Part shown: positions 55,550-63,724 of the stretch, one piece after another
How the letters are laid out: each line of letters begins with the position of its first letter
Position numbering within the stretch: position 1 is the first letter of the stretch
DNA from: Nitrospira moscoviensis
GTDB taxonomy: Bacteria; Nitrospirota; Nitrospiria; Nitrospirales; Nitrospiraceae
Reading direction: 5' to 3'
Length of the DNA: 64,000 nucleotides
NCBI RefSeq assembly: GCF_001273775.1
Contig: NZ_CP011801.1
Location: 2,396,001 to 2,460,000, forward strand
Position numbers and translations under genes: made by a program
The notes under the pieces: generated by a model
What the model was told of the DNA's origin: nothing
What the model saw: only the letters and a program-made list of their open reading frames with translations
Database searches by the model: none

Positions 55550-55792
55550 TTAGGCCGCCGAGCGGGCTGGGGCAACTTGCGGCAGGTGCCAGGCCTGCGC
55601 CTGTTCGACGTAACACGACGGGCAGTAGGTATGGCTCAGGCTGAGGGCGCCTTCCGACAGATGATGCCGGTCGAGGTAGTCCTGGAGCGGAGTCCAGGCG
55701 CCCGGCGAGCCGGCATCCTCGTCCGGCACTTGGTGACACAGACAACACACCGGAAGAATGGACGGCGGGGCCATGGCGTCGGACTTCTGCAT
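55550..55792 (-). CDS. Small zinc-finger protein of the type linked to response regulators
   Basis: An 80-residue protein. VCCLCHQVPDE, WTPLQDYLDRH and SHTYCPSCYVEQ follow the pattern of a short Cys4 domain often found at the ends of two-component proteins or next to them. It is divergent from the LuxR-type regulator gene. Its C-terminus lies next to a MITE-like element. Confidence 0.7.
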   Translation of the reverse strand: MQKSDAMAPPSILPVCCLCHQVPDEDAGSPGAWTPLQDYLDRHHLSEGALSLSHTYCPSCYVEQAQAWHLPQVAPARSAA

Positions 55793-55876
55793 AGCGCCAC
55801 TCTAGCCCCGTCCCCCGCCCGATCGTACTGGGCGATCCCCTAGTTTTTCGCGCACAGGGAAATCGCGCGCCGCGGC

Positions 55877-55920
55877 CAGGGGTTCTCCTAGTAACTCCCG
55901 CCGCGCCTTCCGCTTACGGT
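55877..55920 (+). promoter_or_regulatory. CCTAGT-class promoter for the LuxR-type regulator
   Basis: CCAGGGGTTCTCCTAGTAA is followed after 20 bases by TACGGT (55915-55920). The start would be near 55927. Since the gene is itself a NarL/LuxR-type regulator, autoregulation is possible. Confidence 0.62.
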
Positions 55921-55970
55921 GGACCCTGAAGCGCCTCCGTCATCATGTCGACCAAGTAAGGAGTTACATC

Positions 55971-56720
55971 GTGACCCATGACACCCTGACACGCGCGGCA
56001 ACGGGAGTTGGAGCGGCGGTGGCCCGCAGGCCGGAGCGGCCCGCCCGGCCTGACATCACATCGGACCTCAAGAACGACCCGCCCCCCCTCTCCTACCGGA
56101 TCCTCCTGGCCGATGATCACAACCTGCTGCGGCAGGGCGTGAAGGCGCTGTTGGAGGCGAGCGGCCTCACCATCGCCGGGGAAGCGGCCGACGGCCGGGA
56201 GGCGATCCGCCTCGCGCAGCAGACGCAGCCGGACTTCGCGCTGCTCGACGTGATGATGCCGCTGCTCAACGGATTGGACGTCGTCCGGGAAATCCGCCGG
56301 GTCTCGCCGCAGACCAAATCGCTGCTGCTCACGATGCACACGGACGACGCCTTCGTGATGGAGTCGCTGCGCGCCGGCGTCAAGGGGTATCTGCTGAAAA
56401 CGCAGCTGGTGGAAGACGTGATCCGCGCGATCCGCGAAGTGGCCAAAGGCTCCTTCTATTTGAGCCCGGGCATTTCGCAGACCGTCATTCAGGCCTATCT
56501 GGCGAAGACGGATCTGCCTCCGGATCCGCTCACGACGCGCGAGCGGGAAGTCCTCCAGCTCGTGGCCGAAGGGATGACGACGAAGAAAGTCGCCGGCCTC
56601 CTCGGCGTGAGCGTGAAGACCGCCGAGTCCCACCGCAACCGCATTATGGACAAGCTGAACTTGCACGACACCGCCAGCCTCGTGCGGTATTCCATCCGCC
56701 GCCGCCTCATCGAGCCGTGA
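55971..56720 (+). CDS. NarL/LuxR-family response regulator
   Basis: A 249-residue regulator, GTG start after TAAGGAG. A 40-residue N-terminal extension precedes a receiver with phosphoacceptor Asp in LLDVMMPLL and Lys in LLKTQ. A LuxR-type helix-turn-helix closes the protein (LTTREREVLQLVAEGMTTKK and VSVKTAESHRNRIMDKL). HisKA_3 kinases such as the two at 1-4843 normally pair with this type. It is the best candidate for binding the CCTAGT boxes. Confidence 0.93.
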   Translation: MTHDTLTRAATGVGAAVARRPERPARPDITSDLKNDPPPLSYRILLADDHNLLRQGVKALLEASGLTIAGEAADGREAIRLAQQTQPDFALLDVMMPLLNGLDVVREIRRVSPQTKSLLLTMHTDDAFVMESLRAGVKGYLLKTQLVEDVIRAIREVAKGSFYLSPGISQTVIQAYLAKTDLPPDPLTTREREVLQLVAEGMTTKKVAGLLGVSVKTAESHRNRIMDKLNLHDTASLVRYSIRRRLIEP

Positions 56721-56756
56721 CGAAGAGTTGAGACGCGAAGAAAATCACAATAGCCG

Positions 56757-56967
56757 CAGGCTGTTCACAATGGCCGGTCAGCAAGGCCGCAGGCGATGCG
56801 CGAACCGCAGGCGTACCATTCTCACCCTCCCGCCCCAAGCTGCAGAGCAGCTTCTTCCCCGGAGGGGTACGTTGAGGATTCGGGCGAGCCGAGAACGCAG
56901 TCGGTGAAAGGCGCGTCCCGGCGCGCCGGGGTGGGCGGGTGAGATGAGAGCCATTTTCAACAGCCTG
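56757..56967. mobile_element. MITE-like element (copy 2), 211 bp
   Basis: Ends CAGGCTGTTCACAATGGCC and GCCATTTTCAACAGCCTG. Interior GAACGCAGTCGGTGAAAGG and GGCGCGCCGGGGTGGGCGGG match copy 3. It lies between two response-regulator genes and ends nine bases before the second. Confidence 0.72.
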
Positions 56968-56975
56968 GTGAAGAT

Positions 56976-57674
56976 ATGGCGAAGATTTTGATCGTCGAGG
57001 ACATGGAAAGCGTCGTCACGCTGCTGCGGACGATCCTGGAGCGGGAAGGGTTCGACGTGGTGAGCGTGCAGGACGGGCTGGAAGCGCTGGAGGCCGTCCG
57101 GCGGGAGAAGCCGGACTTGATGTTGCTGGATCTGATTCTGCCGGGGCTGGACGGGCTGGAGGTGTTACGCCGCGTGCGGAACGATCCGCCGACGGCGGAT
57201 CTCCCGGTCATCATTCTCAGCGGCAAGGAAGAAGAGCGCGACAAGGTCATCGGGCTCGAGATCGGCGCCGACGATTACATCACCAAGCCGTTCCAGGCCA
57301 ACGAGCTGATCGCGCGCGTCAAGAGCCGTTTGCGGCGGTCGGCGACGGCCGAGCCGGCCCGCGTGCTCCGGGTCGGCAATCTCGAAATGCAACTGGACCG
57401 CTACACCGTCACCTTGGCGGGCAAGCCGATTCACCTGACGTCGAAAGAATTCAATCTACTGCGGGCGCTCATCATGACGAACGGCCGCGTGCTCAGCCGG
57501 GACGCGCTGTTCGAATCGGTGTGGGGCCACCACAAGGACGCGGATCTGCAATCCCGCACGATCGACGTGCACATCCGCAGCCTGCGCAACAAGCTGGGGC
57601 CCGAAGGGCGCCGCATCTACACCGTGCGCAACGTCGGCTACCGCCTCGATCCCGGCTCTCCTCAGCCGACGTAA
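56976..57674 (+). CDS. OmpR/PhoB-family response regulator
   Basis: A 232-residue regulator. Receiver with Asp in LLDLILPGLDG and Lys in ITKPFQ, then a winged-helix DNA-binding domain (LTSKEFNLLRALIMTNGRVL and RTIDVHIRSLRNKLG). No HisKA-type partner kinase is next to it. The ribosome site, if any, lies in the end of the MITE-like element. Confidence 0.93.
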   Translation: MAKILIVEDMESVVTLLRTILEREGFDVVSVQDGLEALEAVRREKPDLMLLDLILPGLDGLEVLRRVRNDPPTADLPVIILSGKEEERDKVIGLEIGADDYITKPFQANELIARVKSRLRRSATAEPARVLRVGNLEMQLDRYTVTLAGKPIHLTSKEFNLLRALIMTNGRVLSRDALFESVWGHHKDADLQSRTIDVHIRSLRNKLGPEGRRIYTVRNVGYRLDPGSPQPT

Positions 57675-57868
57675 CACCCCCCGGCCTCTCATCCCCACTC
57701 CCCTGTCTGCTCCTGATTCTCTTGCCGCAGTGATTTACGTCTCTTGCCGATTCTCTTGTTCCGAAAGATGAACGGAACACCGTCTGGTTTTACATACTTT
57801 TTACACATCTTTTCCCGGTCCGCGACATGCCGCTTACGGCCGGTTCTCTCTCCGTGAGAATCGGCATG

Positions 57869-57874
57869 CTAGGG
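57869..57874 (+). promoter_or_regulatory. Predicted -10 element for the first secreted paralogue
   Basis: TAGGGT in the context GCATGCTAGGGTCC. The second paralogue has GATGCTACGGTC at the same place, so the two upstream regions appear duplicated. Upstream at about 57795-57830 a TTTTTACACATC...CCCGGTCCG stretch is also shared. The gap 57675-57958 holds no gene. Confidence 0.4.
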
Positions 57875-57958
57875 TCCTCCCTGGACAACGGTTGAACAGG
57901 CCCCGGAGGGGCACCGGTGATCCCCTGTTCAGCGCGACATCACCACGGGAGGATCACA

Positions 57959-59284
57959 ATGCCAGTACGTGCTCTCTTGTTTTTTACGTTGCTGTGGATC
58001 TTGGGGCAAGCCGCCGGCGCCTCGGCCGACGCGCCGGGCGGATGGGTCGAGAAAGACGGCTCGGGAGTCCGGACAAAACTGTCGGCGGACCAGATTCAGA
58101 CCTTCGTGCCGCCCACGCGCGGGCGGTTCACCTTTCCGGCGCCCTACGGCACGCAGGCCGTCCGCATCACCGACACGACCGATTGCGTCGGCGGAGACGA
58201 CTGCCTGTTCCCGGTCGGCTATTCCTACTGGCGCAACAGCAACAACCACGTCGGCAGCAACGACATGTATCTCTTCTTCAGCTTCGACCGGCGCAAAGGC
58301 GGCGCCGGCCCCACGCTGTTCCGCTATGACAAATCGCAGGACACCGTCGTGAAAGTCGGCCCGCTTTTCGAGCCGACCAGCCCCTTCAGCTGGAGTACGG
58401 GCGAGGGGTGGTACTTCGCCGCCACCCATCCGCATAAACTGTACGTCAACGACGGCCCGCGCATGCTGCGTTACGACATCCAGACCCGGCAGTTCGAAAC
58501 CGTCTTCGACGTCACGTCCGTCTGGGGCAACGACAAGTACATCTGGCAGATGCACTCCAGCAACAACGACCTGGTGCACTCCGCCACGCTCCGCGTGCAG
58601 AGCACGGGCGAGATGCTGGGCTGCGTCGTCTACCATGAAGCGCAGCAGCGGCTCTCGTTCTACCCCAAGGTCGGCGAGTTCGACGAATGTTCGGTGGACA
58701 AAAGCGGGGCCTGGTTGGTCAGCCTCGAAAACATCGACGGCCAGTACGATCTCGATATGCGCGTGTTCGATCTGGCCCGCGAATGGGAGATCGGCCGCGT
58801 CCTGGACCAGGACGGAGCGGTCGGTCATTACGATCTCGGGTACGGCTATATCGTGGGAAGCGACAACTGGAGCGCGCTGCCCAACGCCTCATTGGTCTGG
58901 CTGCTCGGACAGACCGTGACCAAAGGGCCGGTCGTGCACTACAACATCAATTGGAACATCGACGCGATGAATCACCGTTCGCACGCGAATGCTCGGGCGG
59001 ATCTTCCGATGGAACGGCAGTTCGCCTGCGGCAGCAACGTCGAAAACGTTTCGGGGGTCCAAAACGAGATCACCTGCGTCAAACTCGACGGCTCCGACCG
59101 ACAGTTGATCGTGGCGCCGGTCATGGGCAGCCTCGACACACCCGGCGGCCAGACGGAGTTCAACAAACGGCCGAAGGGCAATCTGGACATTGCCGGCGAA
59201 TATTTCATCTGGACGACGAATCTGTCGGGCCATCGCCTGGAAGCCTTTCTCGTGAAAGTCCCCTCCCATCTCCTGTTCCAGTAA
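57959..59284 (+). CDS. Secreted protein of unknown function (paralogue A)
   Basis: A 441-residue protein with a signal peptide (1-23) and GGAGG before the ATG. It opens with PGGWVEKDGSGVRTKLSADQ and has FPAPYGTQAVRITD, KLYVNDGPRMLRYD, WQMHSSNNDLVHSATL and NLDIAGEYFIWTTNLSG. The spaced Tyr/Trp/Gly-rich strands suggest a beta-propeller, perhaps a polysaccharide-binding or -degrading one. It is about 50-55% identical by eye to the next gene. No catalytic motif can be named. The polysaccharide cluster lies just beyond. Confidence 0.8.
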   Translation: MPVRALLFFTLLWILGQAAGASADAPGGWVEKDGSGVRTKLSADQIQTFVPPTRGRFTFPAPYGTQAVRITDTTDCVGGDDCLFPVGYSYWRNSNNHVGSNDMYLFFSFDRRKGGAGPTLFRYDKSQDTVVKVGPLFEPTSPFSWSTGEGWYFAATHPHKLYVNDGPRMLRYDIQTRQFETVFDVTSVWGNDKYIWQMHSSNNDLVHSATLRVQSTGEMLGCVVYHEAQQRLSFYPKVGEFDECSVDKSGAWLVSLENIDGQYDLDMRVFDLAREWEIGRVLDQDGAVGHYDLGYGYIVGSDNWSALPNASLVWLLGQTVTKGPVVHYNINWNIDAMNHRSHANARADLPMERQFACGSNVENVSGVQNEITCVKLDGSDRQLIVAPVMGSLDTPGGQTEFNKRPKGNLDIAGEYFIWTTNLSGHRLEAFLVKVPSHLLFQ

Positions 59285-59425
59285 GCCTCGGCACCCTGCC
59301 GGGCGGCCGGAGAAGCCCTTCTCCGGCCGTCTGGCCCCTCACTTTTTACCGGTTTTTAACACAGGTTTTGCCGGGTCGTCACACACCGATGAACCGGCCT
59401 TCACCCATTCATCCGAAGCCGATGC

Positions 59426-59431
59426 TACGGT
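59426..59431 (+). promoter_or_regulatory. Predicted -10 element for the second secreted paralogue
   Basis: TACGGT in GCCGATGCTACGGTCTG, matching the element before paralogue A. A shared TTTTTAACACAGG...GCCGGGTCG stretch lies about 70 bp upstream. Confidence 0.4.
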
Positions 59432-59494
59432 CTGTCCGTCACCTCGATGCGGGCCCCGCCCGCCGAGAACCAGGGTTTCAACCGGAGGACCGTT

Positions 59495-60895
59495 ATGCCA
59501 TTGGCGAAGAACTGCTCGCCGTTCCTGCGTGCCGGCTTGCTCGTGTCGCTGATCCTCTTATCGACGGCCGCATCCGTCGTCGCGCAGAGCACCGGTCAAT
59601 TCCCCGGCGGCTGGGTGGAAAAGGCCGGCACGGCCGTCCGCAGCCGCTACTCCGCGGCGCAGATTCAATCCTTCGTGCCGCCGGCGCGCGGCGCCTTCAC
59701 CTTCCCCGCTCCGTACAACACGAGAGCCGTCCGGATCACCGATGCGTCCGACTGCGGGGGCGCCGATTGCGTCTCCTACGTCGGCTATTCCTATTACCGC
59801 AACAGCAACGCGCATGAAGGCAGCAACGAGATGCTGATCTTCCTCGGCCTGAAGATCAATTACGGCGGGTCCGGCCCGACCTTGTTCAAGTACAACAAGA
59901 CGACCGACGCCGTCACGAAGGTCGGCCCGCTCTTCCCGCCCGGCAGCAAGTTCAACAACTATTACGGCGGCGGATGGTACTTCAGCGGCAGCAAGCCGAC
60001 GAAGCTGTACATCGACGACGGCCCCCGCATGCTGCGCTACGACGTGCTCACCAAACAATTCGAGACGGTGTACGACATCTCGCAGCAGTTCGGCCCCAAC
60101 CGCAACATCTGGCAGATGCATTCGAGCAACGACGACACGGTGCACAGCGCGACGCTGCAGGTGACCGACACCGGCGAGTACCTGGGCTGCCTCATCTATT
60201 TTGAAACGACCAAGCAGTTCCGCTTCTATCAGAAGGTCGGCAATTTCGACGAGTGCAACCTCGACCGCAGCGGGCGCTGGGTGATCAATCTGGAAGAGCT
60301 GAACACGCCGGGCGACTTGGCCATGCGCATCTTCGACAACCAGACGGGGAAGGAAACGCGGATCAACGGGCCGGCCGGCACGCTCGGCCATCTGGACATG
60401 GGCTACGGCTACGCCATCGGTGCCGACGGCTATCACCCGATGCCGAACGCCACGATCCTCTGGAACTTCGACCCCTCGGTCGCACAGGGCCCCGTGCTGC
60501 ACTACAACTATAATTGGAACGTGGTCGCGGCCAACCATCCCTCGCACACCAACGCCAGGCCGAACGTGCCCCTGTCCCAGCAGTTTGCCTGCGGCAGCAA
60601 CGTCGACACCAATTACGCGGTGCAGAACGAGATCACCTGCTTCCGCATCGACGCCTCGCATGACGCCCTGGTCGTCGCGCCGGTCATGACGGATCTCAAC
60701 GCTCCCGGCGGCGGCGGCTCCTATGACAAGTACCCCAAAGGCAACCTCGACATCACCGGCAGGTATTTCATCTGGACCACCAACCTCGGCGGCAATCGGT
60801 TGGACGCGTTTCTCGTGAAAGTGCCGTCCCACCACTTGGTCCAGCAGAGCGACCGCAGTCCTCCCGCCGCGCCGGCCAATCTGCGGATCAGCTAA
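59495..60895 (+). CDS. Secreted protein of unknown function (paralogue B)
   Basis: A 466-residue protein with a signal peptide (1-30) and GGAGGACC before the ATG. It follows paralogue A over its whole length (GGWVEKAGTAVRSRYSAAQ, KLYIDDGPRMLRYD, WQMHSSNDDTVHSATL, GNLDITGRYFIWTTNLGGN). It adds a C-terminal tail (SPPAAPANLRIS) that looks like the beginning of a linker to a further domain. The stop TAA is followed directly by a MITE-like end, so a longer protein may have been cut short there. Confidence 0.8.
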   Translation: MPLAKNCSPFLRAGLLVSLILLSTAASVVAQSTGQFPGGWVEKAGTAVRSRYSAAQIQSFVPPARGAFTFPAPYNTRAVRITDASDCGGADCVSYVGYSYYRNSNAHEGSNEMLIFLGLKINYGGSGPTLFKYNKTTDAVTKVGPLFPPGSKFNNYYGGGWYFSGSKPTKLYIDDGPRMLRYDVLTKQFETVYDISQQFGPNRNIWQMHSSNDDTVHSATLQVTDTGEYLGCLIYFETTKQFRFYQKVGNFDECNLDRSGRWVINLEELNTPGDLAMRIFDNQTGKETRINGPAGTLGHLDMGYGYAIGADGYHPMPNATILWNFDPSVAQGPVLHYNYNWNVVAANHPSHTNARPNVPLSQQFACGSNVDTNYAVQNEITCFRIDASHDALVVAPVMTDLNAPGGGGSYDKYPKGNLDITGRYFIWTTNLGGNRLDAFLVKVPSHHLVQQSDRSPPAAPANLRIS

Positions 60896-60985
60896 CAGGC
60901 TGTTGAAAAAGGCGCCTGTTTCACCCACCCGCCCCAGCGCGCCGGGACGCGCTTGTCACCGGGCGGCGTTCTCGCGGCACGCTGC
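60896..60985. mobile_element. MITE-like element (copy 4), one end only
   Basis: CAGGCTGTTGAAAAAGGCGC starts on the base after the stop of paralogue B. CACCCACCCGCCCC, CGCGCCGGGACGCGC and GCGGCGTTCTCG are the reverse complement of the interior of copies 2 and 3. The other end is not found before the next gene. Confidence 0.6.
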
Positions 60986-61000
60986 GCCGGCGGATCCGTC

Positions 61001-62236
61001 TCACGCCGCCCGATCCGCCTGTTGATCGGCGATCGCATCTTCGCGCACGCGCCGTTCGGCCGCCCAGGCGAGCTCCGCCGTGCGCGGCGTGGTTTGCCAG
61101 GCGGGGCCGGCCTGCCCGCGGAGACATCGCAGAAACCCCCAGGCCAGCGCCGCATTCAACACGACGAAGTAGCGGGCGGCGGCCGCCAGGCGCCCGATGC
61201 CGGGAAGCCGCCGCAGGCGGGGCGCGAGGGCGGCCAGTCCGTACCCGGCGAGCTGCGCCGCGAACAGGCCGCGGCCCCAGAGACGATCCAGCAGAAAGAG
61301 ATTCGACGTCGCAGCCGCCGCGAGCAGGCCCGGCCCCATCCAGCGCAAGACTTTGTGCGACCAATAGCTCACGGCGAGCATGCCGTGGCGGGGCAGCAGC
61401 AGGCGCCATGTATGGCGGACGGCCAGCAGATCGCCGGCGCCGATGCGCACCCGCCGCCGAAACTCGTCGTGCACCGTTTCGGGCACGAGCTCCCAGGCGT
61501 GGGCCGAAGGCCGGAAGACGACCGCGCCGCCGCCGTGCAGGCGCATCAGCATCGGAATCAGAAAATCGTCGACGATCGTGCCGGGCGGCAGCGGACGGTA
61601 GCGCGCCCGGCGGATCGCGTAAATCGGCCCGTTGGCGCCCAACAACGTCCCGAACCGCGATTCCAGCTCTTTCAGCCGGCTTTCGTAGCGCCAATACGCT
61701 CTGTCGGGGTTCACCGTCCCGGTTGTCTTTCGCAGCTCCAAGCGGCCGACGACGGCGCAGGCGGTCGGATCCCGGTGGAGGCCGCGCACCAACTCTTTGA
61801 CCGCGCTCGGGTGAAAAAACGTATTGGCGTCGGTGAAGACCGCGATCTCGCCGCCGGCGCGGCTGACCAGATCGTTCAGGACCATGGCTTTTCCCCGCCG
61901 GCCGGTGAACTCGTACAACGTGATCCGCGGCGTGCGGAACCGCCGGACGATGGCGCAGGTGCGGTCCGACGAGCCGTCCGAACCGATGACAATGGACAGC
62001 CGCTCGGGCGGATACTCCAGCTCCAAGAGATTCACGAGCCGCCGGCCGATCACCGCTTCTTCATTGTAGGCGGAGAGGATGATGCTCACCGTCGGCCACG
62101 GCGCGGGATCTCCGGCCGCTTCGGGCCGTGCGCCGCGGACACGGGCGAGCAGGGCCAGGAGGACCGGATAGCCGAGATAGGTATACAGCAGAAGGGCCAG
62201 CGAGAGGACCAACACGAGGGCCGCAAACGTGTCCAC
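61001..62236 (-). CDS. Family 2 glycosyltransferase, membrane-bound
   Basis: A 411-residue protein from a GTG at 62236 (GGTGG upstream). An N-terminal membrane segment (1-25) is followed by a GT-A domain: SIILSAYNEEAVIGRRL, DGSSDRTCAI, VFTDANTFFHP (DxD-like) and VDDFLIPMLMR with the ED/DD acceptor region. Two or three C-terminal segments follow. It probably adds sugars to a lipid-linked or exported glycan. It belongs to the polysaccharide cluster going right. Confidence 0.9.
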   Translation of the reverse strand: MDTFAALVLVLSLALLLYTYLGYPVLLALLARVRGARPEAAGDPAPWPTVSIILSAYNEEAVIGRRLVNLLELEYPPERLSIVIGSDGSSDRTCAIVRRFRTPRITLYEFTGRRGKAMVLNDLVSRAGGEIAVFTDANTFFHPSAVKELVRGLHRDPTACAVVGRLELRKTTGTVNPDRAYWRYESRLKELESRFGTLLGANGPIYAIRRARYRPLPPGTIVDDFLIPMLMRLHGGGAVVFRPSAHAWELVPETVHDEFRRRVRIGAGDLLAVRHTWRLLLPRHGMLAVSYWSHKVLRWMGPGLLAAAATSNLFLLDRLWGRGLFAAQLAGYGLAALAPRLRRLPGIGRLAAAARYFVVLNAALAWGFLRCLRGQAGPAWQTTPRTAELAWAAERRVREDAIADQQADRAA

Positions 62237-62276
62237 AAGACCACCTTTCCCTTGAACGAATGAACGGAGTGGAATT

Positions 62277-63527
62277 TCAACGGCGCAGCCGAATCCGGCG
62301 GGCCGCAGGCGGGTGCGCAAATCTTGATGCAGCCAGCATATCGGAGCGGAAGGAGTGGTGGGACTTATCGTTGGAAGCCAGTTGTTGGGCCTTCTGTACG
62401 GCCGGCACCAGCCGCTGATCGACGAGATAGCGCTGCAACGCCTCGGCCACGACCCGATGCCCGCGCGGTGTGAAATGCTCGTAGTCCCAGGCGATGTACA
62501 AGTCCCGATGCTGCGCGTAGGCGCGCCGCAACGCCGGCAGGAGATCCAGCACCCGCAGGCCTGCGCGGGCGGCGATCGTTTCGATCCGTTCCTGCATGTG
62601 CCGGGCCGGCTCCTCCGCTTGCTGGACCTGCAACGGCATCGGCAACAACAGGAGCACCGGCACGAACCCCTCGCGGCCGAGCGCGGCGAATTCTTCAAGG
62701 CTCGCCCGCACATCCTCGTAGGCCCGCTCCAAATAGGGGTTGCTCTCTCCTTTATAGATGACGTTCCGATGGGCCCAGTCGAATGTCGGCCATAGACTGT
62801 TGGAGAGGCTGGCCCAGCGCTCGCGGAGAAACGACAGGGCGCGGCTGCGCTTGAACAGGCGCATATATTGTTGGGCGGCATCCTGCGCCACGACGGTATG
62901 GACGTCCGCGAGCGGGGCGATGACCTCGGGCTTCGGATACAAATCGTTCCAATAGAAGGCCAGCGTGACCACGTCCGGTCGCACCGCGGACGCCGTCTCT
63001 TTCAGGACGTCGACTTCCTGCCACGTGCTGTAGCAGGTCACGGCGGCGTTGATGACGCGCAACGGAGCGATGGACCGGCCCAACAGCGCTTCGAGCTGCC
63101 GGGCATAGGTCTCCTCCGCCGCCACACCCAGTCCCACCGTCACGGAATCGCCCAGCGCCAGGATGCGGAACTCCGCTCCCTTCTCGGCCGGCACCTCCCG
63201 CTCGTCGCGAAATCCCAGCGCATTGGTGACGAACGGTTTGTCGATGGTGAAGGCCTGTTGGTTGGGCCGATGGTAGTAGGTGCGCCGCGCGTTGGGCTCG
63301 ATCAACATTTGCGGATACCGATAATGATGGCCGGGCGGGAGGAACCAGGCGGCCACCAACTCGGCCACGGCGAACAGCACCAGCAGTTCCACGACGACGA
63401 TCAGGCCCAACCACCACCCCGAAAACGACCGTGTCCGCCCCGTCTTCCGCGGCACGGCCTCGTTCGCATCGGATCGCTCCGGAACGAGCGCATGCGGCTG
63501 CAGGGCTTTATGATGAGCCTCGCTCAT
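62277..63527 (-). CDS. Membrane-anchored SGNH/GDSL hydrolase
   Basis: A 416-residue protein. One membrane segment (about 38-62), then a periplasmic SGNH domain: ILALGDSVTVGLG with the nucleophile Ser, INAAVTCYSTWQ (Gly block replaced), YWNDLYP (Asn) and DYEHFTPRGH with the Asp-His. Such enzymes acetylate or deacetylate exopolysaccharides. The gene order SxtJ, DUF5989, SGNH is common in polysaccharide loci. Confidence 0.88.
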   Translation of the reverse strand: MSEAHHKALQPHALVPERSDANEAVPRKTGRTRSFSGWWLGLIVVVELLVLFAVAELVAAWFLPPGHHYRYPQMLIEPNARRTYYHRPNQQAFTIDKPFVTNALGFRDEREVPAEKGAEFRILALGDSVTVGLGVAAEETYARQLEALLGRSIAPLRVINAAVTCYSTWQEVDVLKETASAVRPDVVTLAFYWNDLYPKPEVIAPLADVHTVVAQDAAQQYMRLFKRSRALSFLRERWASLSNSLWPTFDWAHRNVIYKGESNPYLERAYEDVRASLEEFAALGREGFVPVLLLLPMPLQVQQAEEPARHMQERIETIAARAGLRVLDLLPALRRAYAQHRDLYIAWDYEHFTPRGHRVVAEALQRYLVDQRLVPAVQKAQQLASNDKSHHSFRSDMLAASRFAHPPAARRIRLRR

Positions 63528-63551
63528 GGGCCTCCTCCCCTTTCCAGTGCA

Positions 63552-63704
63552 TCAGAACAGGGTATAGATGAACGGCGCCACCGCCGACCCCTGCGTCAGC
63601 ACGATGAGCCCGCCGAGCATCAACAGCACGGTCAAGATCGGCAACAGCCAGAATTTCTTCCGCTCCCGCATAAACGCCCACAGTTCGCCCACAAACTCAT
63701 TCAT
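63552..63704 (-). CDS. DUF5989-family small membrane protein
   Basis: A 50-residue protein with a charged start (ELWAFMRERKKFW) and one membrane span ending in LTQGSAVAPFIYTLF, which is the family signature. It is always small and encoded between SxtJ-like and SGNH genes. It overlaps no neighbour; gaps are 20-25 bases. Confidence 0.88.
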   Translation of the reverse strand: MNEFVGELWAFMRERKKFWLLPILTVLLMLGGLIVLTQGSAVAPFIYTLF

Positions 63705-63724
63705 GGCGGTCCTCCCCCTTTCGT

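Noticed and set aside
55834..55846. Second CCTAGT word (GATCCCCTAGTTT) upstream of the LuxR-type gene
   Set aside because: Lacks the GGGG half and a -10 element 20 bases on. It could be an accessory binding site, but the evidence is thin.
57863..57883. CTAGGGTCCTCCCTGG as a CCTAGT-class box
   Set aside because: In neither orientation is there a -10 at 19-20 bases. The TAGGGT inside it is more likely a -10 itself.
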